This document shows positions 36,804 through 46,243 of a stretch of DNA of 64,000 nt, piece by piece (within the stretch, counting starts at the first letter, position 1; every line of letters starts with the position of its first letter). Position numbers and translations under genes: made by a program. The stretch is taken from contig NZ_JADEXO010000011.1 in assembly GCF_015207105.1 (NCBI RefSeq), positions 1 through 64,000 on the forward strand. Reading direction: 5' to 3'. The notes under the pieces were generated by a model. The model ran no database searches and was not told where the DNA came from. It saw only the letters and a list, made by a program, of their open reading frames with translations. This stretch comes from a cf. Phormidesmis sp. LEGE 11477 (GTDB lineage Bacteria > Cyanobacteriota > Cyanobacteriia > Phormidesmidales > Phormidesmidaceae).

Positions 36804-38048
36804 ATGAGAAGACGTCAATTACTTCGACAAACCGCTTTAGCAGGTGCGTCTAGCCTAGTCGCGCTAGGGGCTCACGGTTGGGCTTGGCGCAGTGAGGCCC
36901 AGACCTCCGGGAATACCGCTGGGACCAGAATGCCTCGACTGGTTGTGGTCATGCTTAGAGGGGGAATCGATGGACTCAATGTCGTGGTGCCTCATCAAGA
37001 CCTAGACTATTACGAGGCTCGGCCCACGATTGCGATCGCCAAACCAGGCGAAACTAATGGAGCGCTCGATCTAGACGGTCAGTTTGGTCTAAACCCTGAT
37101 CTAGAGCCGCTAATGGCCCAATGGCAGGCCGGAAATCTGGCGTTTGTCCAGGCAGCCGGATCGCCTGTTGCCTCAAGATCGCACTTCCAGGCCCAAGACT
37201 ATATAGAAACCGGTACACCTGGCGAAGCCTCTACCTCGATTGGCTGGCTCAACCGCCTCTTGGCCTTCTTACCGAACGGTACACCCACCACGGGGCTAAA
37301 TGTGGGCTCGGGTGGCACGCTGCCGTTGATTCTCTCTGGGCCGCAAACGGTGGCAAACCTGAAGCTAACTGACCAGGGCAGTCCGCCTATGGCAATTGAT
37401 CGGCCTCAGCTGCGAACGGCTTTTGACCAGATGTATGCGGGCGATGATCGAATCGCTAGAGTCTATCAAGACGGACGAACCGCCAGGGATGTGCTCTTGA
37501 CTGAAGTCAACAATGAAAATATGGAAGCCTCTCGCGGCGCGCCTAAGCCGACTCGATTTGCTCGCAGCACCCGTCGTTTGGCCCAGCTAATGAAGAGCGA
37601 TGCCAATACTCAGGTGGCCTTTATGGAGCTAGGCGGATGGGACTCTCATGTTGGCGAGCGCGGTATCCTGCGGCGTTTTCTGCCACTGGTTGGTACTGGG
37701 CTAGCGACCCTGGCACAGGATTTGGGGCCGCTCTATCAAGATACCGTCGTCGTCGTGATGTCAGAGTTTGGCCGTACCGTGCTAGAAAACGGCAATGCCG
37801 GCACCGACCATGGTCACGGCAACGTGATTTGGCTGATGGGCGGCGGGCTGCGCGGGCAGCAGGTGTATGGGCAGTGGCCTGGGCTGGATTTATCAGAGCG
37901 ATATGAGTCGCGCGATTTGGCGGTGACCACTGACTATCGAGATGTTTTAGAGTCGGTGCTGCGGCCACATTTTGGTCTAGATGATCAGGCGATCGCACAG
38001 ATTTTTCCAAACCATCAGGCTCAAAGCCGCCTAGAGCTGCTGTCGTAG
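36804..38048 (+). CDS. DUF1501 family protein with Tat signal
   Basis: This 414-residue protein starts MRRRQLLRQTALAGASSLVA, a twin-arginine signal peptide. The sulfatase-like DUF1501 domain follows: RLVVVMLRGGIDGLNVVVPH, SRSHFQAQDYIETG and VVVMSEFGRTVLENG. The metal-binding His near GTDHGHGN is characteristic. It is exported folded to the periplasm or lumen. Pairing with the upstream DUF1800 gene suggests a joint complex of unknown role. It converges on mrpB. Confidence 0.9.
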   Translation: MRRRQLLRQTALAGASSLVALGAHGWAWRSEAQTSGNTAGTRMPRLVVVMLRGGIDGLNVVVPHQDLDYYEARPTIAIAKPGETNGALDLDGQFGLNPDLEPLMAQWQAGNLAFVQAAGSPVASRSHFQAQDYIETGTPGEASTSIGWLNRLLAFLPNGTPTTGLNVGSGGTLPLILSGPQTVANLKLTDQGSPPMAIDRPQLRTAFDQMYAGDDRIARVYQDGRTARDVLLTEVNNENMEASRGAPKPTRFARSTRRLAQLMKSDANTQVAFMELGGWDSHVGERGILRRFLPLVGTGLATLAQDLGPLYQDTVVVVMSEFGRTVLENGNAGTDHGHGNVIWLMGGGLRGQQVYGQWPGLDLSERYESRDLAVTTDYRDVLESVLRPHFGLDDQAIAQIFPNHQAQSRLELLS

Positions 38049-38120
38049 CCAGTCACAAGCAGTGGAAAAACTCTCCGACTAGACCCATAGGGTGAGAAGT
38101 AGGGTTTAGGAAAAAGAGCG

Positions 38121-38822
38121 CTAAAGCAGCCCTCTATAGCGAATAAACAGCAGCACAGCAGACCAGCTACCCAAAGCGACTTTGATCGCGACCAATATAT
38201 TCAATACCGGAATCCAGCCGCCGTCTAGCAGCGTACCTTGCGGCACCAGGTTTGGCGGCATGATACCTGACAAGGACAGAGCTGAGAATACAATAAAAAT
38301 GAGAACAGAAACTTTTTCTAGCGTTGATGCTCGCCAGCGTTGATATATGGTCTCCATCAGCTTGGCATCAGAGACAATCACTACTAGGCCAATTGCGGTG
38401 CCGCCAGCTACACCCGCCGCAAAGCCACCACCAGGACTTAGGTGTCCTCGAATCGCCAGCTCGACTGCAATCAGCGCCGCAATTGTAGCGCCTAGCTTTG
38501 CTAATACAATTGAAGGATAGTCAGTAAACTGACGAATGTTGCTAGCGGGCTGCTCATCAGCGAGCAAGAATCGAACGCCCATAATCGCCAGCGTAAATAC
38601 GACTACTTCAAAAATAGTGTCGTAGAGGCGGTTTCTAAAAATAATTCCAGAAACTGTGTTGGCAACACCACTTTCGCGGGCAACAACATCAACAACTGAA
38701 GGGGCAAGCGTCGCGGTAGAGTCTGCAGCGGTGCCCGCTAACGTCAGCGATGGCAAAAAACTAGGAGAAATTAGAATCTCTATAAATAGGATAATCCCAG
38801 CAGCAATATAGAGGTTTCTCAT
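38121..38822 (-). CDS. mrpB: Mrp Na+/H+ antiporter subunit B (MnhB-like)
   Basis: Last gene of the mrp operon. This 233-residue membrane protein's second half is a MnhB domain, with AIRGHLSPGGGFAAGVAGGTA as the family signature. The N-terminal 80 residues include two helices related to the MrpA/MbhE-type extension. It is part of a multi-subunit inner-membrane sodium/proton exchange complex. Its ATG overlaps the preceding stop by 4 bp, as ATGA. Confidence 0.88.
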   Translation of the reverse strand: MRNLYIAAGIILFIEILISPSFLPSLTLAGTAADSTATLAPSVVDVVARESGVANTVSGIIFRNRLYDTIFEVVVFTLAIMGVRFLLADEQPASNIRQFTDYPSIVLAKLGATIAALIAVELAIRGHLSPGGGFAAGVAGGTAIGLVVIVSDAKLMETIYQRWRASTLEKVSVLIFIVFSALSLSGIMPPNLVPQGTLLDGGWIPVLNILVAIKVALGSWSAVLLFIRYRGLL

Positions 38823-39172
38823 GGCGATTCCTCCAATGTCTGGCCCAAAGATGTCTGGCCTAATGTCTGGCTAGGCAAGGGCTGATTCGATTCCTGTTCC
38901 GACTTTTGAGAAGAGAAGATCGCGACAATATACAGCGTCATCGACAGCATTGTTCCTACTAGGGCCTCAGTCAAAGCGACATCAGCAGCGCCGAACATAG
39001 CATAGACAAGCGCCGCGATCGCACCCAAAATCCCTCTTAGAATCAGCGCCTGATATGGACTAGTCTGAAACACCAGCAGTCCGCCGACCATCGGCATCAG
39101 TGCCACGATTGCCAGCAGATAGCTCTGCTCCATCAGGCTCTCTGAGAAACCTTCAAAAAGATACTCAAGCAT
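38819..39172 (-). CDS. MbhD/DUF4040-type Mrp subunit (MrpA C-terminal equivalent)
   Basis: This 117-residue protein has three helices with the DUF4040/MbhD pattern (RGILGAIAALVYAMFGAADV, then ALTEALVGTMLSMTLYIVAI). It corresponds to the C-terminal region of the long MrpA found in Bacillus. Cyanobacterial mrp operons often encode this part alone. A Gln/Ser-rich tail follows. It overlaps mrpG by 8 bp and mrpB by 4 bp. Confidence 0.82.
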   Translation of the reverse strand: MLEYLFEGFSESLMEQSYLLAIVALMPMVGGLLVFQTSPYQALILRGILGAIAALVYAMFGAADVALTEALVGTMLSMTLYIVAIFSSQKSEQESNQPLPSQTLGQTSLGQTLEESP

Positions 39173-39512
39173 CTAGACCTCCTATTGTAGAACCGCCTGT
39201 TGGATCACTTGGATTAATTTTAATGCCAGCCGCACCGCAAACTGTACAAGAGTAAGCAAGCACGTAGCCCAAAACCGTATTCCAAACGCAAAGAGCAATC
39301 AAAGCCAGCACCAGCAAAGGCCATTCTCTAGGAATTTGAAACAACAGTCCAACAACAATGGCCATCGACCCTAGCGTATCGGAAACTGAAAGCGCATGCA
39401 GCTTGAACAAGATACCGCGATCGCCCAGCAGCGGCCAGCTACCCCACACCCAGAACACAACCCCTACACCCACACAAAACAAACTGAGAAAATTCATGAT
39501 TGGTTCAGTCAC
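39165..39512 (-). CDS. mrpG: Mrp antiporter subunit G (MnhG)
   Basis: This 115-residue protein has three helices and the MnhG/PhaG pattern GILFKLHALSVSDTLGSMAIVVG. MnhG is an obligatory small subunit of the Mrp complex. It overlaps mrpF and the DUF4040 gene by 8 bp each, which fits one polycistronic transcript. Confidence 0.88.
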   Translation of the reverse strand: MTEPIMNFLSLFCVGVGVVFWVWGSWPLLGDRGILFKLHALSVSDTLGSMAIVVGLLFQIPREWPLLVLALIALCVWNTVLGYVLAYSCTVCGAAGIKINPSDPTGGSTIGGLDA

Positions 39513-39756
39513 TCTTCAATAGCCTCAACGCTTGCGACAGCAGCATCACCGCTGCATTTCCCATGCTGAGAATCAGCACGCCAGCTAGCCCAATCATCCA
39601 GTCATCTCTTAGCACTGAAATGATCAGCACAATTAAAGAGGTCTTCGTAGAGATACTGGCAAACGCTAGCATTCGCTCCCAGACGCCCTCGTCGCGACAG
39701 GCGCTGGCGATAGGAATCAACAGCGCTAAAATCATCACAATCAACAATCCATTCAT
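39505..39756 (-). CDS. mrpF: Mrp antiporter subunit F (MnhF)
   Basis: This 83-residue, three-helix protein matches MrpF in size, order and topology. The segment RMLAFASISTKTSLIVLIIS occupies the position of the conserved MrpF helix 2, where MrpF proteins carry an Asp (here the region is somewhat divergent). It overlaps mrpE by 4 bp and mrpG by 8 bp. Confidence 0.78.
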   Translation of the reverse strand: MNGLLIVMILALLIPIASACRDEGVWERMLAFASISTKTSLIVLIISVLRDDWMIGLAGVLILSMGNAAVMLLSQALRLLKSD

Positions 39757-40190
39757 GGCTGCTCCTGCCTACTGTGTCCGTTCTGACGAGGAGGTTCTAC
39801 ATAGTGAACCTCGTAAAAGTTGTTCTCATCATGTCGAATGACAATTGTTTTGGGCGTGTAGGTAATCAAAAACACGTCTAAGAAAACTAAGGCGGGTGGT
39901 CTTCTTGGTTTCGACCTAATCTGTCCTATGGTTTCACCCGAATGAGGCCGGAAGATCATCTCCACCGCCTCTATATAGGCAGTAGGAATCGCAATCAGTA
40001 GCTGCCGAGCTTCGCTGGCCCACTCTCTCAAGGAATCTGAGCGAGGCCTGGAGGAATCTGACGGCTTCATACTTTGATGCGGCAGTAGTAGGGCGATCGC
40101 CACGCCGATGATGACATTTGTTGGACCTGTATCTGCGGTTAGCAGCAGCCAAAGCGTCAGCTTGAAAATAAAGCCAAAGAGCCTATTCAT
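39753..40190 (-). CDS. mrpE: Mrp antiporter subunit E (MnhE)
   Basis: I start at the ATG at 40190, which overlaps the mrpD stop as ATGA; an upstream in-frame start at 40217 is less likely. The roughly 145-residue protein has an N-terminal membrane part and a soluble C-terminus with MnhE features such as ITYTPKTIVIRHDENNFYEVHYVE. In the complex MrpE supports assembly. The tail is rich in Arg/Gln. Confidence 0.85.
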   Translation of the reverse strand: MNRLFGFIFKLTLWLLLTADTGPTNVIIGVAIALLLPHQSMKPSDSSRPRSDSLREWASEARQLLIAIPTAYIEAVEMIFRPHSGETIGQIRSKPRRPPALVFLDVFLITYTPKTIVIRHDENNFYEVHYVEPPRQNGHSRQEQP

Positions 40191-41701
40191 ATCGCACCCC
40201 TCCTTGAAATACCCCATAGAAATATGACCAGCACTAGGCTCATAACCCCCATTAGATGCTCAAACCGTTCGGGCGCGGTAGGTAAAGCTAGTTTGATTTT
40301 TTTGAATATCAGCAGATAGGCCAGCCAGCCAGCCCCAATAGTCCCTAGCGATTGGACTACCTTCTGAACGCTGTAGGCTTCTAGCGTCAGTCCGCCAACC
40401 GCCACCAGTCCTACCGTCAGCAGCAGCATAGCCGCCCAAAACCAAACATCGGTTCTACTTTTCGAGGGCTTAATCGCGGGAAGGTTAGTCGCCGGCAGGT
40501 TAGTCGCTACAGCGAGATCGCCAACCTTAGGACTAGCCGCAAACGGTAAGAATATGAATTTGGCGAAGGCGATCGCACTGCCCACCGCCACCACGCTAAG
40601 TGTCCAAAGCGGCCAGCCAGCCAGCGCTTCGAGCGTCAGCGCCTTGGCCCCGTACCCTGCTAACAGCGGGAAACCAGAAATCGATAGCGAGGCAATGGTT
40701 AGCCCGGCCCACAGCTCTCGCTTCAGCGGCGATTGCTGTAGCACTTCAAACTGACGGCTTGGCAGATTTCCAGCAATCAAGAACAGCATTGCTTTTGCTA
40801 GGCCGTGGCTGAGCGCGTACAGCCCGGCCACCACTGGTGCTACCAAGACAAATCCCATTTGCGAGATTGTGCTCCAGGCTAGCAGTCGCTTAGTGTCTTT
40901 TTCTAGAATGGCGCAGCTAGTTCCTAAGATAGCCGTCGCCACGCCAAAAAGCTGGACAACGGGCGAGATTTCTTCGACAAGCAGCGCACAGCGCACTAGC
41001 GGAAACGCCCCCGTCTTAATCACCGCCCCCGACAGTAAGGCGGAAACAGGCGTATCTGATTCTGAATGCGTCAGCGGTAGCCAGAGACCAGAGACGAAAA
41101 TGCCGCCTTTAGTTAACAGTCCGATGAATATCAGCGCGATCGCCTCTCCAGGCGCAGCCGCCAACCCGCCAAAAGCAAATGACTGGTTAGCCTGATAGAC
41201 CAGCACCGCCCCCAGCAAATAAAATAGCATCGCCGTATTGCTAATCAACAAATAGCGCAGTCCTACCCAGAGCGCCCGGTCTGTGCGGGGATAGACCATC
41301 AGTAAAAAAGCTGACACCCCAATCACTTCCAAACCTACATACAGACTCATAAAGTCCGCACAAACGAAAATGGCATTTACACTACCGTGCAAAATCAGCA
41401 CTTGCGTATAGAAAAAAGCGCCTTTGTCAGTCGGCCAGCAATAGAGCACAACAGCCATCATCACTAGCGCATTTAGCAGCACAAAATATCCGCTCATCTG
41501 ATCGATTAGCAGCGACACGCCAAAGCTATCGATCAGCTGTATCGTCAGTGGCGCAGGCAAAGCGATCTGAAAAAGACCTACGCAGACAGAAAGCAGCATC
41601 ATAGCCAGGGCCAGCATTCGAGCCAGACCAGGCAGCAAATAGACCGCAAACCCTATAAACAAAGGGATTGCGATCCAGGCAATCATTACAGTTTCTATCA
41701 C
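40187..41701 (-). CDS. mrpD: Mrp antiporter proton-translocating subunit D (MnhD)
   Basis: This 504-residue, about 14-helix protein belongs to the NuoL/M/N family. The expected charged residues are visible: a Glu in YVGLEVIGVSAFLL, a Lys in LLTKGGIFVSGLWLPLTHS and a Lys in GLAKAMLFLIAGN. It is the only such large subunit in this operon; Bacillus-type systems have two (MrpA and MrpD), and cyanobacterial ones often have D1 and D2. The central part differs slightly by a loop of ATNLPATNLPAIKPSKSR. Confidence 0.92.
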   Translation of the reverse strand: MIETVMIAWIAIPLFIGFAVYLLPGLARMLALAMMLLSVCVGLFQIALPAPLTIQLIDSFGVSLLIDQMSGYFVLLNALVMMAVVLYCWPTDKGAFFYTQVLILHGSVNAIFVCADFMSLYVGLEVIGVSAFLLMVYPRTDRALWVGLRYLLISNTAMLFYLLGAVLVYQANQSFAFGGLAAAPGEAIALIFIGLLTKGGIFVSGLWLPLTHSESDTPVSALLSGAVIKTGAFPLVRCALLVEEISPVVQLFGVATAILGTSCAILEKDTKRLLAWSTISQMGFVLVAPVVAGLYALSHGLAKAMLFLIAGNLPSRQFEVLQQSPLKRELWAGLTIASLSISGFPLLAGYGAKALTLEALAGWPLWTLSVVAVGSAIAFAKFIFLPFAASPKVGDLAVATNLPATNLPAIKPSKSRTDVWFWAAMLLLTVGLVAVGGLTLEAYSVQKVVQSLGTIGAGWLAYLLIFKKIKLALPTAPERFEHLMGVMSLVLVIFLWGISRRGAI

Positions 41702-42042
41702 CCGGCTGACTCCTCTATCTCATCACAGTTTAGAGAAGGGTAGTGGTTTGAGAGCTTCATCACGCCCACTAGCATCAGCGCCTGAATGGATAGCCCAATC
41801 ACAATTGCGGTCAAGATCACCGCCTGGGGCACCGGGTCTGCATAAATGACACCTTCAGGCGAATCATCGGCCACAATCGGCGTAAAAACCCCCGTACGCG
41901 CCGCTACTAAGACATAGAATGAAATGACACCCGTACTCATTACATCCATCGATAGCACTTTCATCAGCAAATTCTTCTTGAGCAAGATGCCGAAAAAGCC
42001 GAATAATACGGTGATGAACACGCACGCTTCCAAAAAGATCAT
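41698..42042 (-). CDS. mrpC: Mrp antiporter subunit C (NuoK-like)
   Basis: I start at the ATG at 42042, which follows a GGGAGACAGG ribosome site; a GTG at 42075 adds 11 residues. The roughly 114-residue protein has three helices and a NuoK/MnhC pattern (GILLKKNLLMKVLSMDVMST and DPVPQAVILTAIVIGLSIQA). It is the first gene of the operon, and its stop overlaps mrpD by 4 bp. A promoter should lie in 42043-42300. Confidence 0.9.
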   Translation of the reverse strand: MIFLEACVFITVLFGFFGILLKKNLLMKVLSMDVMSTGVISFYVLVAARTGVFTPIVADDSPEGVIYADPVPQAVILTAIVIGLSIQALMLVGVMKLSNHYPSLNCDEIEESAG

Positions 42043-42301
42043 CCTGTCTCCCTCAGTTCGCAACCCATACTTCACAGTCTATAAGTAATAGTTAATAGAT
42101 TATCTGAGGTTCATAGTCATTAGTCAATGGTAGATTAATTTTCATTGACTGCACTCTATTTCGCAAGCTTGCTAGAAGCACGACCTTTTGTTGAGTCGTA
42201 TAGAAGCTCTGTACAGATTGCTATACGCTCGGCGTTATGTACTCGGACGCTATGTATTCGGCGCAAAGTACTCAGCGACAATGCGACCAGGACGACCACT
42301 T

Positions 42302-42658
42302 CTAGCTTCCTCGGTAGGTGCTGTAAGACCAGGGCGAGACCAGCAGCGGGACATGATAGTGAGCTGTCAAATCGGCGATGCCAAACCGAATGGGGATAGC
42401 GTCTAGAAAAGGGGGACTAGGTAGAAGATCTGTTTTTTGCGCGAAGTAAGGGCCTGCCATGAACAGCAGCTCATAGCTACCGACAGCCATAGTATCAGCC
42501 TGTAATAGAGGGCCATCTGTTCGGCCATCTTCATTAGTGATATGGCTAGAGACTTTCTCGTGTTTTTGCGCTTCTAATTTCCACAGCTCTATAGTCATCC
42601 CTGCTGCCGGACAGCCGTTTGCAGTATCTAGTACGTGAGTAGTTAGCTTCCCTTCCAT
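42302..42658 (-). CDS. uraH: 5-hydroxyisourate hydrolase (transthyretin-like)
   Basis: It opens the ring of 5-hydroxyisourate, made from urate, to give OHCU. The 118-residue protein shows the family motifs: [17 protein letters not shown] with the catalytic His, the central [13 protein letters not shown] with Arg, and the C-terminal tetrapeptide YRGS, essential in this family. It lies 10 bp after hpxO, so the two are cotranscribed and act in sequence. The enzyme for the next step (OHCU decarboxylase) is not in this window. Confidence 0.95.
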   Translation of the reverse strand: MEGKLTTHVLDTANGCPAAGMTIELWKLEAQKHEKVSSHITNEDGRTDGPLLQADTMAVGSYELLFMAGPYFAQKTDLLPSPPFLDAIPIRFGIADLTAHYHVPLLVSPWSYSTYRGS

Positions 42659-42668
42659 AGCGTCTTGC

Positions 42669-43832
42669 CTACCCCATCGGTCCCGCTAGAATTGTTCTAG
42701 AAATCGCATTCATAATCTTCTGACCATCTTCTTTGGCTAGCTCAGCGTACCATTGCTCAGTTTTTTCAGGCTCTTTTCCGTGAGTCATATTAGATCGCTT
42801 TCTTGCGCCTAACACGATCCCTGCGACTCTCTCCTTGCGGCTTGCCTCGTAGCGACTCAGCGCATCTTCTACGCTCAAGCTAGTTGTCAGCAGACAGTTC
42901 GCCAACGTCCAAGCATCCTCCATCGCCTGACAGCCACCCTGGCCCAGATCTGGAGAGGTGCTGTGGGCCGCATCGCCGATCAGCGCCACTCGCCCTTTGA
43001 CCAGTGTCTCTAAAGGTTCGATATCGTGAATTTCCACTCGGTTGGTTTTGTCAGGATCGAGTTGTTGAATCAGATTTTGTACGGGTTTGGCCCAGCCTTC
43101 AAAGTGTTCGGATAGTTCTGGTTTGAAGCGGGTAGAATCTCTTTCGGTTCCTTTTGGCAGTGGCACATCGAAAAAGAAATAAAAGCGATCGCCGCCTACT
43201 GGCATCACAGAGGCTCGCTGACCGTTGCCGACATAGATATCCCAGCTATCGAGCGGGGCGATATCATCGCTAGCAGGCACCAGCCCGTTCCAGTTTACAT
43301 AGCCCACATATCGACGCTCCGGCTTGTGTCCTAGTACGTGAGTGCGAATGATCGAGTGCGTCCCGTCAGCACCTATCACTAGATCACCTGATGCTCTGTG
43401 CCCATCTTCAAAAATGGCCGTTGCGCCCTCAGCATTTTGTTCTACCGCAATGCAACGCCTGCCTAGCTGTACATTGCTTTCGCCGACCGCTTCTAACAGC
43501 ATCATCTGCAAGTCTGTTCTAGAGACTGGATAAGGCGATTGGCCAACTTCTTCTATCAGCGGCGATAGGCTAAATCTGGTCAGCAATTCGCCTGATTTGG
43601 CATAGTAGGCCATCTGCTGCATCGGCCCACCGATTTTAGAAATCTCTGGCCCTAGCCCTAGCCGATTGAGTACCTTGACGCCATTAGACCACAGCGAAAT
43701 TCCAGCGCCTGCTGGACGCAGTTCACTGACGCGGTCATAGATTTCTACTTCATAGCCCGCTCTTTGCATGGCGATCGCAGTTGTTAAACCACCCATGCCC
43801 GCACCGACAACAACAACCTTCAGATTTTCCAT
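42669..43832 (-). CDS. hpxO: FAD-dependent urate hydroxylase (HpxO type)
   Basis: It oxidises urate to 5-hydroxyisourate with NADH, FAD and O2. This 387-residue group A flavin monooxygenase has the FAD-binding [17 protein letters not shown], the DG motif [12 protein letters not shown], and [21 protein letters not shown]. The order with uraH immediately downstream and the [16 protein letters not shown] segment agree with HpxO rather than the phenol hydroxylase relatives. Assignment to urate rests mainly on the neighbour. Confidence 0.85.
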   Translation of the reverse strand: MENLKVVVVGAGMGGLTTAIAMQRAGYEVEIYDRVSELRPAGAGISLWSNGVKVLNRLGLGPEISKIGGPMQQMAYYAKSGELLTRFSLSPLIEEVGQSPYPVSRTDLQMMLLEAVGESNVQLGRRCIAVEQNAEGATAIFEDGHRASGDLVIGADGTHSIIRTHVLGHKPERRYVGYVNWNGLVPASDDIAPLDSWDIYVGNGQRASVMPVGGDRFYFFFDVPLPKGTERDSTRFKPELSEHFEGWAKPVQNLIQQLDPDKTNRVEIHDIEPLETLVKGRVALIGDAAHSTSPDLGQGGCQAMEDAWTLANCLLTTSLSVEDALSRYEASRKERVAGIVLGARKRSNMTHGKEPEKTEQWYAELAKEDGQKIMNAISRTILAGPMG

Positions 43833-44117
43833 ATGAAAATGTCAGACCCCGTAAAGTAAAAAGAATTTAGTAGATTTTCAAAGACACCTAGGTAGACTAG
43901 TACTACTCATTTAGTGCTATTCAGCCTTAGTGCTAATCAGTCGGCATTTACTCGAAACTATTCTTACGATATTCTCATCATTCTAAATTAGAGCGCAGCT
44001 ATTATCTGCATAGACGGATACTCAAGACAAACTGCATTCTCCACATCTAAAGGGTCTATACCCACGAGTAGCGCGCTGCCCTAATAGACGAACAAGTTAA
44101 AAGGAAGCCAAAGCAGT

Positions 44118-46049
44118 CTAAAAAGACACCTGTGCCTGCAAATTGAAAAAGAGAAGATCGGGATTTTCCTCAAAGTTGTTGGCGTTCATCACCCAGTAGA
44201 GAGAAGGAATAATTGCTAGATTAGGCGATACCGGATAGCGATAGGTTACTTCGACTTCTCTTTGGATCGCACCATCGCCACCGCCAGCGATTAAAAATTC
44301 CTCTCCGTCTAAGACTTCAAAAGGCTGCAGATAGGAAACAACTGCCTGCGCGCCAGGTTTGAACAAGTCTGGAAATGCTACTCCAGCTTGAATTGACTGA
44401 GCATTCACATCTCCGCCTTCACGTCCTGCTGTCGACGGGTTTAGATTGGTGCTGCCGTAGCTATAGCGGCCAAACAGGCCAAATCCCTTAGTCACTAGCC
44501 AGTCGAAATTGAACAAAAATGTGTCCGCAGTGGCGTTGTTCAAAGGGCCGCCTTCGCCGTCATCGGCCAGGCCATACAGCGGCTCACTGACTGCGCCGCC
44601 GACAATGCCAAACTGATTGGCCTCTAGATTCGAGCGCGTGTACAAGAATCTCAAATTAATATCGTCGGTGGGATAGATGCCGAGCTGCCCGGTCAACGTG
44701 TTTGCCCCACCAAACAGACCACGCTGCGGGTCGCTAGAAGATCTCGGCCCTGATAAGAATTCTGTATTCTCAGCGAGGTAACCCACTCGCAGATCGGCCC
44801 ATCTCGCCAGATCGATTTCAGCCACTACGCCTGCGCCTCTATCTACCGCGTTGACCTGCGTACCGCCACTAGAGTTGAAGCTGTTGGCACCCGTTTTGAA
44901 AAAGGTAAAACGGTTGTTGTCAAAGTGTCTGTACCAGTTGACCCGAGGACCGATCGTAAAAGAAAGCCGCTTGCCGACCGGGAAGGAGTAGAACACTTCT
45001 CGGATGACGGGTTCATCATCTTCAATCACTCTAGAGAGCGTGAAGGGCGTGCCATAGGTGTTGAACAGTCCGGCTGAGGTGAAGTTGTTGGCCGCTGAAG
45101 TGGCATCGCCCGCCGCTATCTGAATTTGCAAGCGGTCTTGCCCGGTGAAAGAAGAGGTCAGATCTAGCCAGGTCAAATAACCAAAGGTCGGCTGAATATC
45201 GCTTTCGATCGATTGAACTAGGGGGTTGCCATCGACGTCGCGTCCGCCGGCAAAGGGGTTGGTTGCGATCGCCCGTTCGGACAAAACATCATCACCTGCT
45301 ACGGCGTAGCTCAAGTAAGCAAACACGCTACCGCTGAGCTTGGTCGTGGTTGAAAACTGATTGGCCTCTAGCTCTGCAACATCTGCTTCTAGGTCAGTTA
45401 CCTGGGCACGTACGGCTTCTAGGTCTGTAGCAAACTCCTCTTGTAGTCGTTCGAGTTCAATCAGATCGACATCGGTCATGAGGCCGAATGATATGACGTC
45501 GAGGCAGGCATTGAGCCCGGCGGCGAACTCGTAGCGAGTCATGGCGCGATCGCCCCTAAAAGTGCGATCGGGGTAGCCCTCTAGACAGCCATATTCTTCT
45601 ACTAGTCTCTGAAGCGCTATATAAGCCCAGTCGTCAGGTTCTACGTCGGATAGTTCAGAAACGGTAATGATCTGAGCGATGTCAACTTCACTGCTTTCTA
45701 CAACATTGTTGTCTACGACAAGCGTTTGTGTCTTCTCTAGCGTTGTGGTCTGTTCCCTGTCGGAGTGTAACCCTTCTGTTGTAGATTCAGTATTGAAAGA
45801 CTTTGTAGTATCAGCTTCTTCTAAAGCAATATCTTCTAAAGCAGTGTGTTCTAAAGCATTGCCTTCACCCTCTACGGTGGTGCTCACTGCTTCGAGAGTA
45901 GTAATACTTTCTACATTAGTACTTTCTATCGCATCACTGGCCTTAGCTACGTGGATAGAAGCTCCATCATAAATAGCCAAAAATAATAAGACCTGAAAAG
46001 AAAATTTGATTCGTTTTAGATTTTCAAAAACTAATAAATGCAACTGCAT
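44118..46049 (-). CDS. Outer-membrane porin with SLH domain (iron-uptake porin type)
   Basis: This 643-residue protein has a signal peptide, then a Thr/Glu/Ser-rich low-complexity segment (about residues 38-125). An SLH domain follows (VEPDDWAYIALQRLVEEYG, CLEGYPDRTFRGDRAMTRYE) and a coiled coil (LEADVAELEANQ). A C-terminal beta-barrel ends in LLFFNLQAQVSF, with the terminal Phe typical of outer-membrane insertion. The layout is that of cyanobacterial SomA/iron-uptake porins, which tether the outer membrane to peptidoglycan through the SLH domain. The long linker before SLH is unusual. Confidence 0.88.
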   Translation of the reverse strand: MQLHLLVFENLKRIKFSFQVLLFLAIYDGASIHVAKASDAIESTNVESITTLEAVSTTVEGEGNALEHTALEDIALEEADTTKSFNTESTTEGLHSDREQTTTLEKTQTLVVDNNVVESSEVDIAQIITVSELSDVEPDDWAYIALQRLVEEYGCLEGYPDRTFRGDRAMTRYEFAAGLNACLDVISFGLMTDVDLIELERLQEEFATDLEAVRAQVTDLEADVAELEANQFSTTTKLSGSVFAYLSYAVAGDDVLSERAIATNPFAGGRDVDGNPLVQSIESDIQPTFGYLTWLDLTSSFTGQDRLQIQIAAGDATSAANNFTSAGLFNTYGTPFTLSRVIEDDEPVIREVFYSFPVGKRLSFTIGPRVNWYRHFDNNRFTFFKTGANSFNSSGGTQVNAVDRGAGVVAEIDLARWADLRVGYLAENTEFLSGPRSSSDPQRGLFGGANTLTGQLGIYPTDDINLRFLYTRSNLEANQFGIVGGAVSEPLYGLADDGEGGPLNNATADTFLFNFDWLVTKGFGLFGRYSYGSTNLNPSTAGREGGDVNAQSIQAGVAFPDLFKPGAQAVVSYLQPFEVLDGEEFLIAGGGDGAIQREVEVTYRYPVSPNLAIIPSLYWVMNANNFEENPDLLFFNLQAQVSF

Positions 46050-46111
46050 GCTTAAAACTCACAACCCACACTATATTGGGAGCTAAGCTATCAGCAAGGA
46101 AACCCGAAAAA

Positions 46112-46153
46112 TGTATCGTCTGTCACACTTCGGTTTCGTGGTTTCCTCATAAT
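46112..46153 (+). promoter_or_regulatory. NtcA-like class II promoter upstream of the NCS2 permease gene
   Basis: TGTA-N8-CACA at 46112-46127 differs at one position from the NtcA consensus TGTA-N8-TACA. A CATAAT -10 box lies at 46148-46153. Transcription would begin near 46160, placing the site about 41 bp upstream, the geometry of class II NtcA activation by 2-oxoglutarate. Found by eye; one mismatch in the core means it could be chance. Confidence 0.4.
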
Positions 46154-46243
46154 GGCTCTGTAATCAACGCGCTGCAATTGGCGTGATATGCCAAAGCATA
46201 CGTGCTAAGCAAAACTAGCTTGGAACACTAGGAGAGGTGTCCG

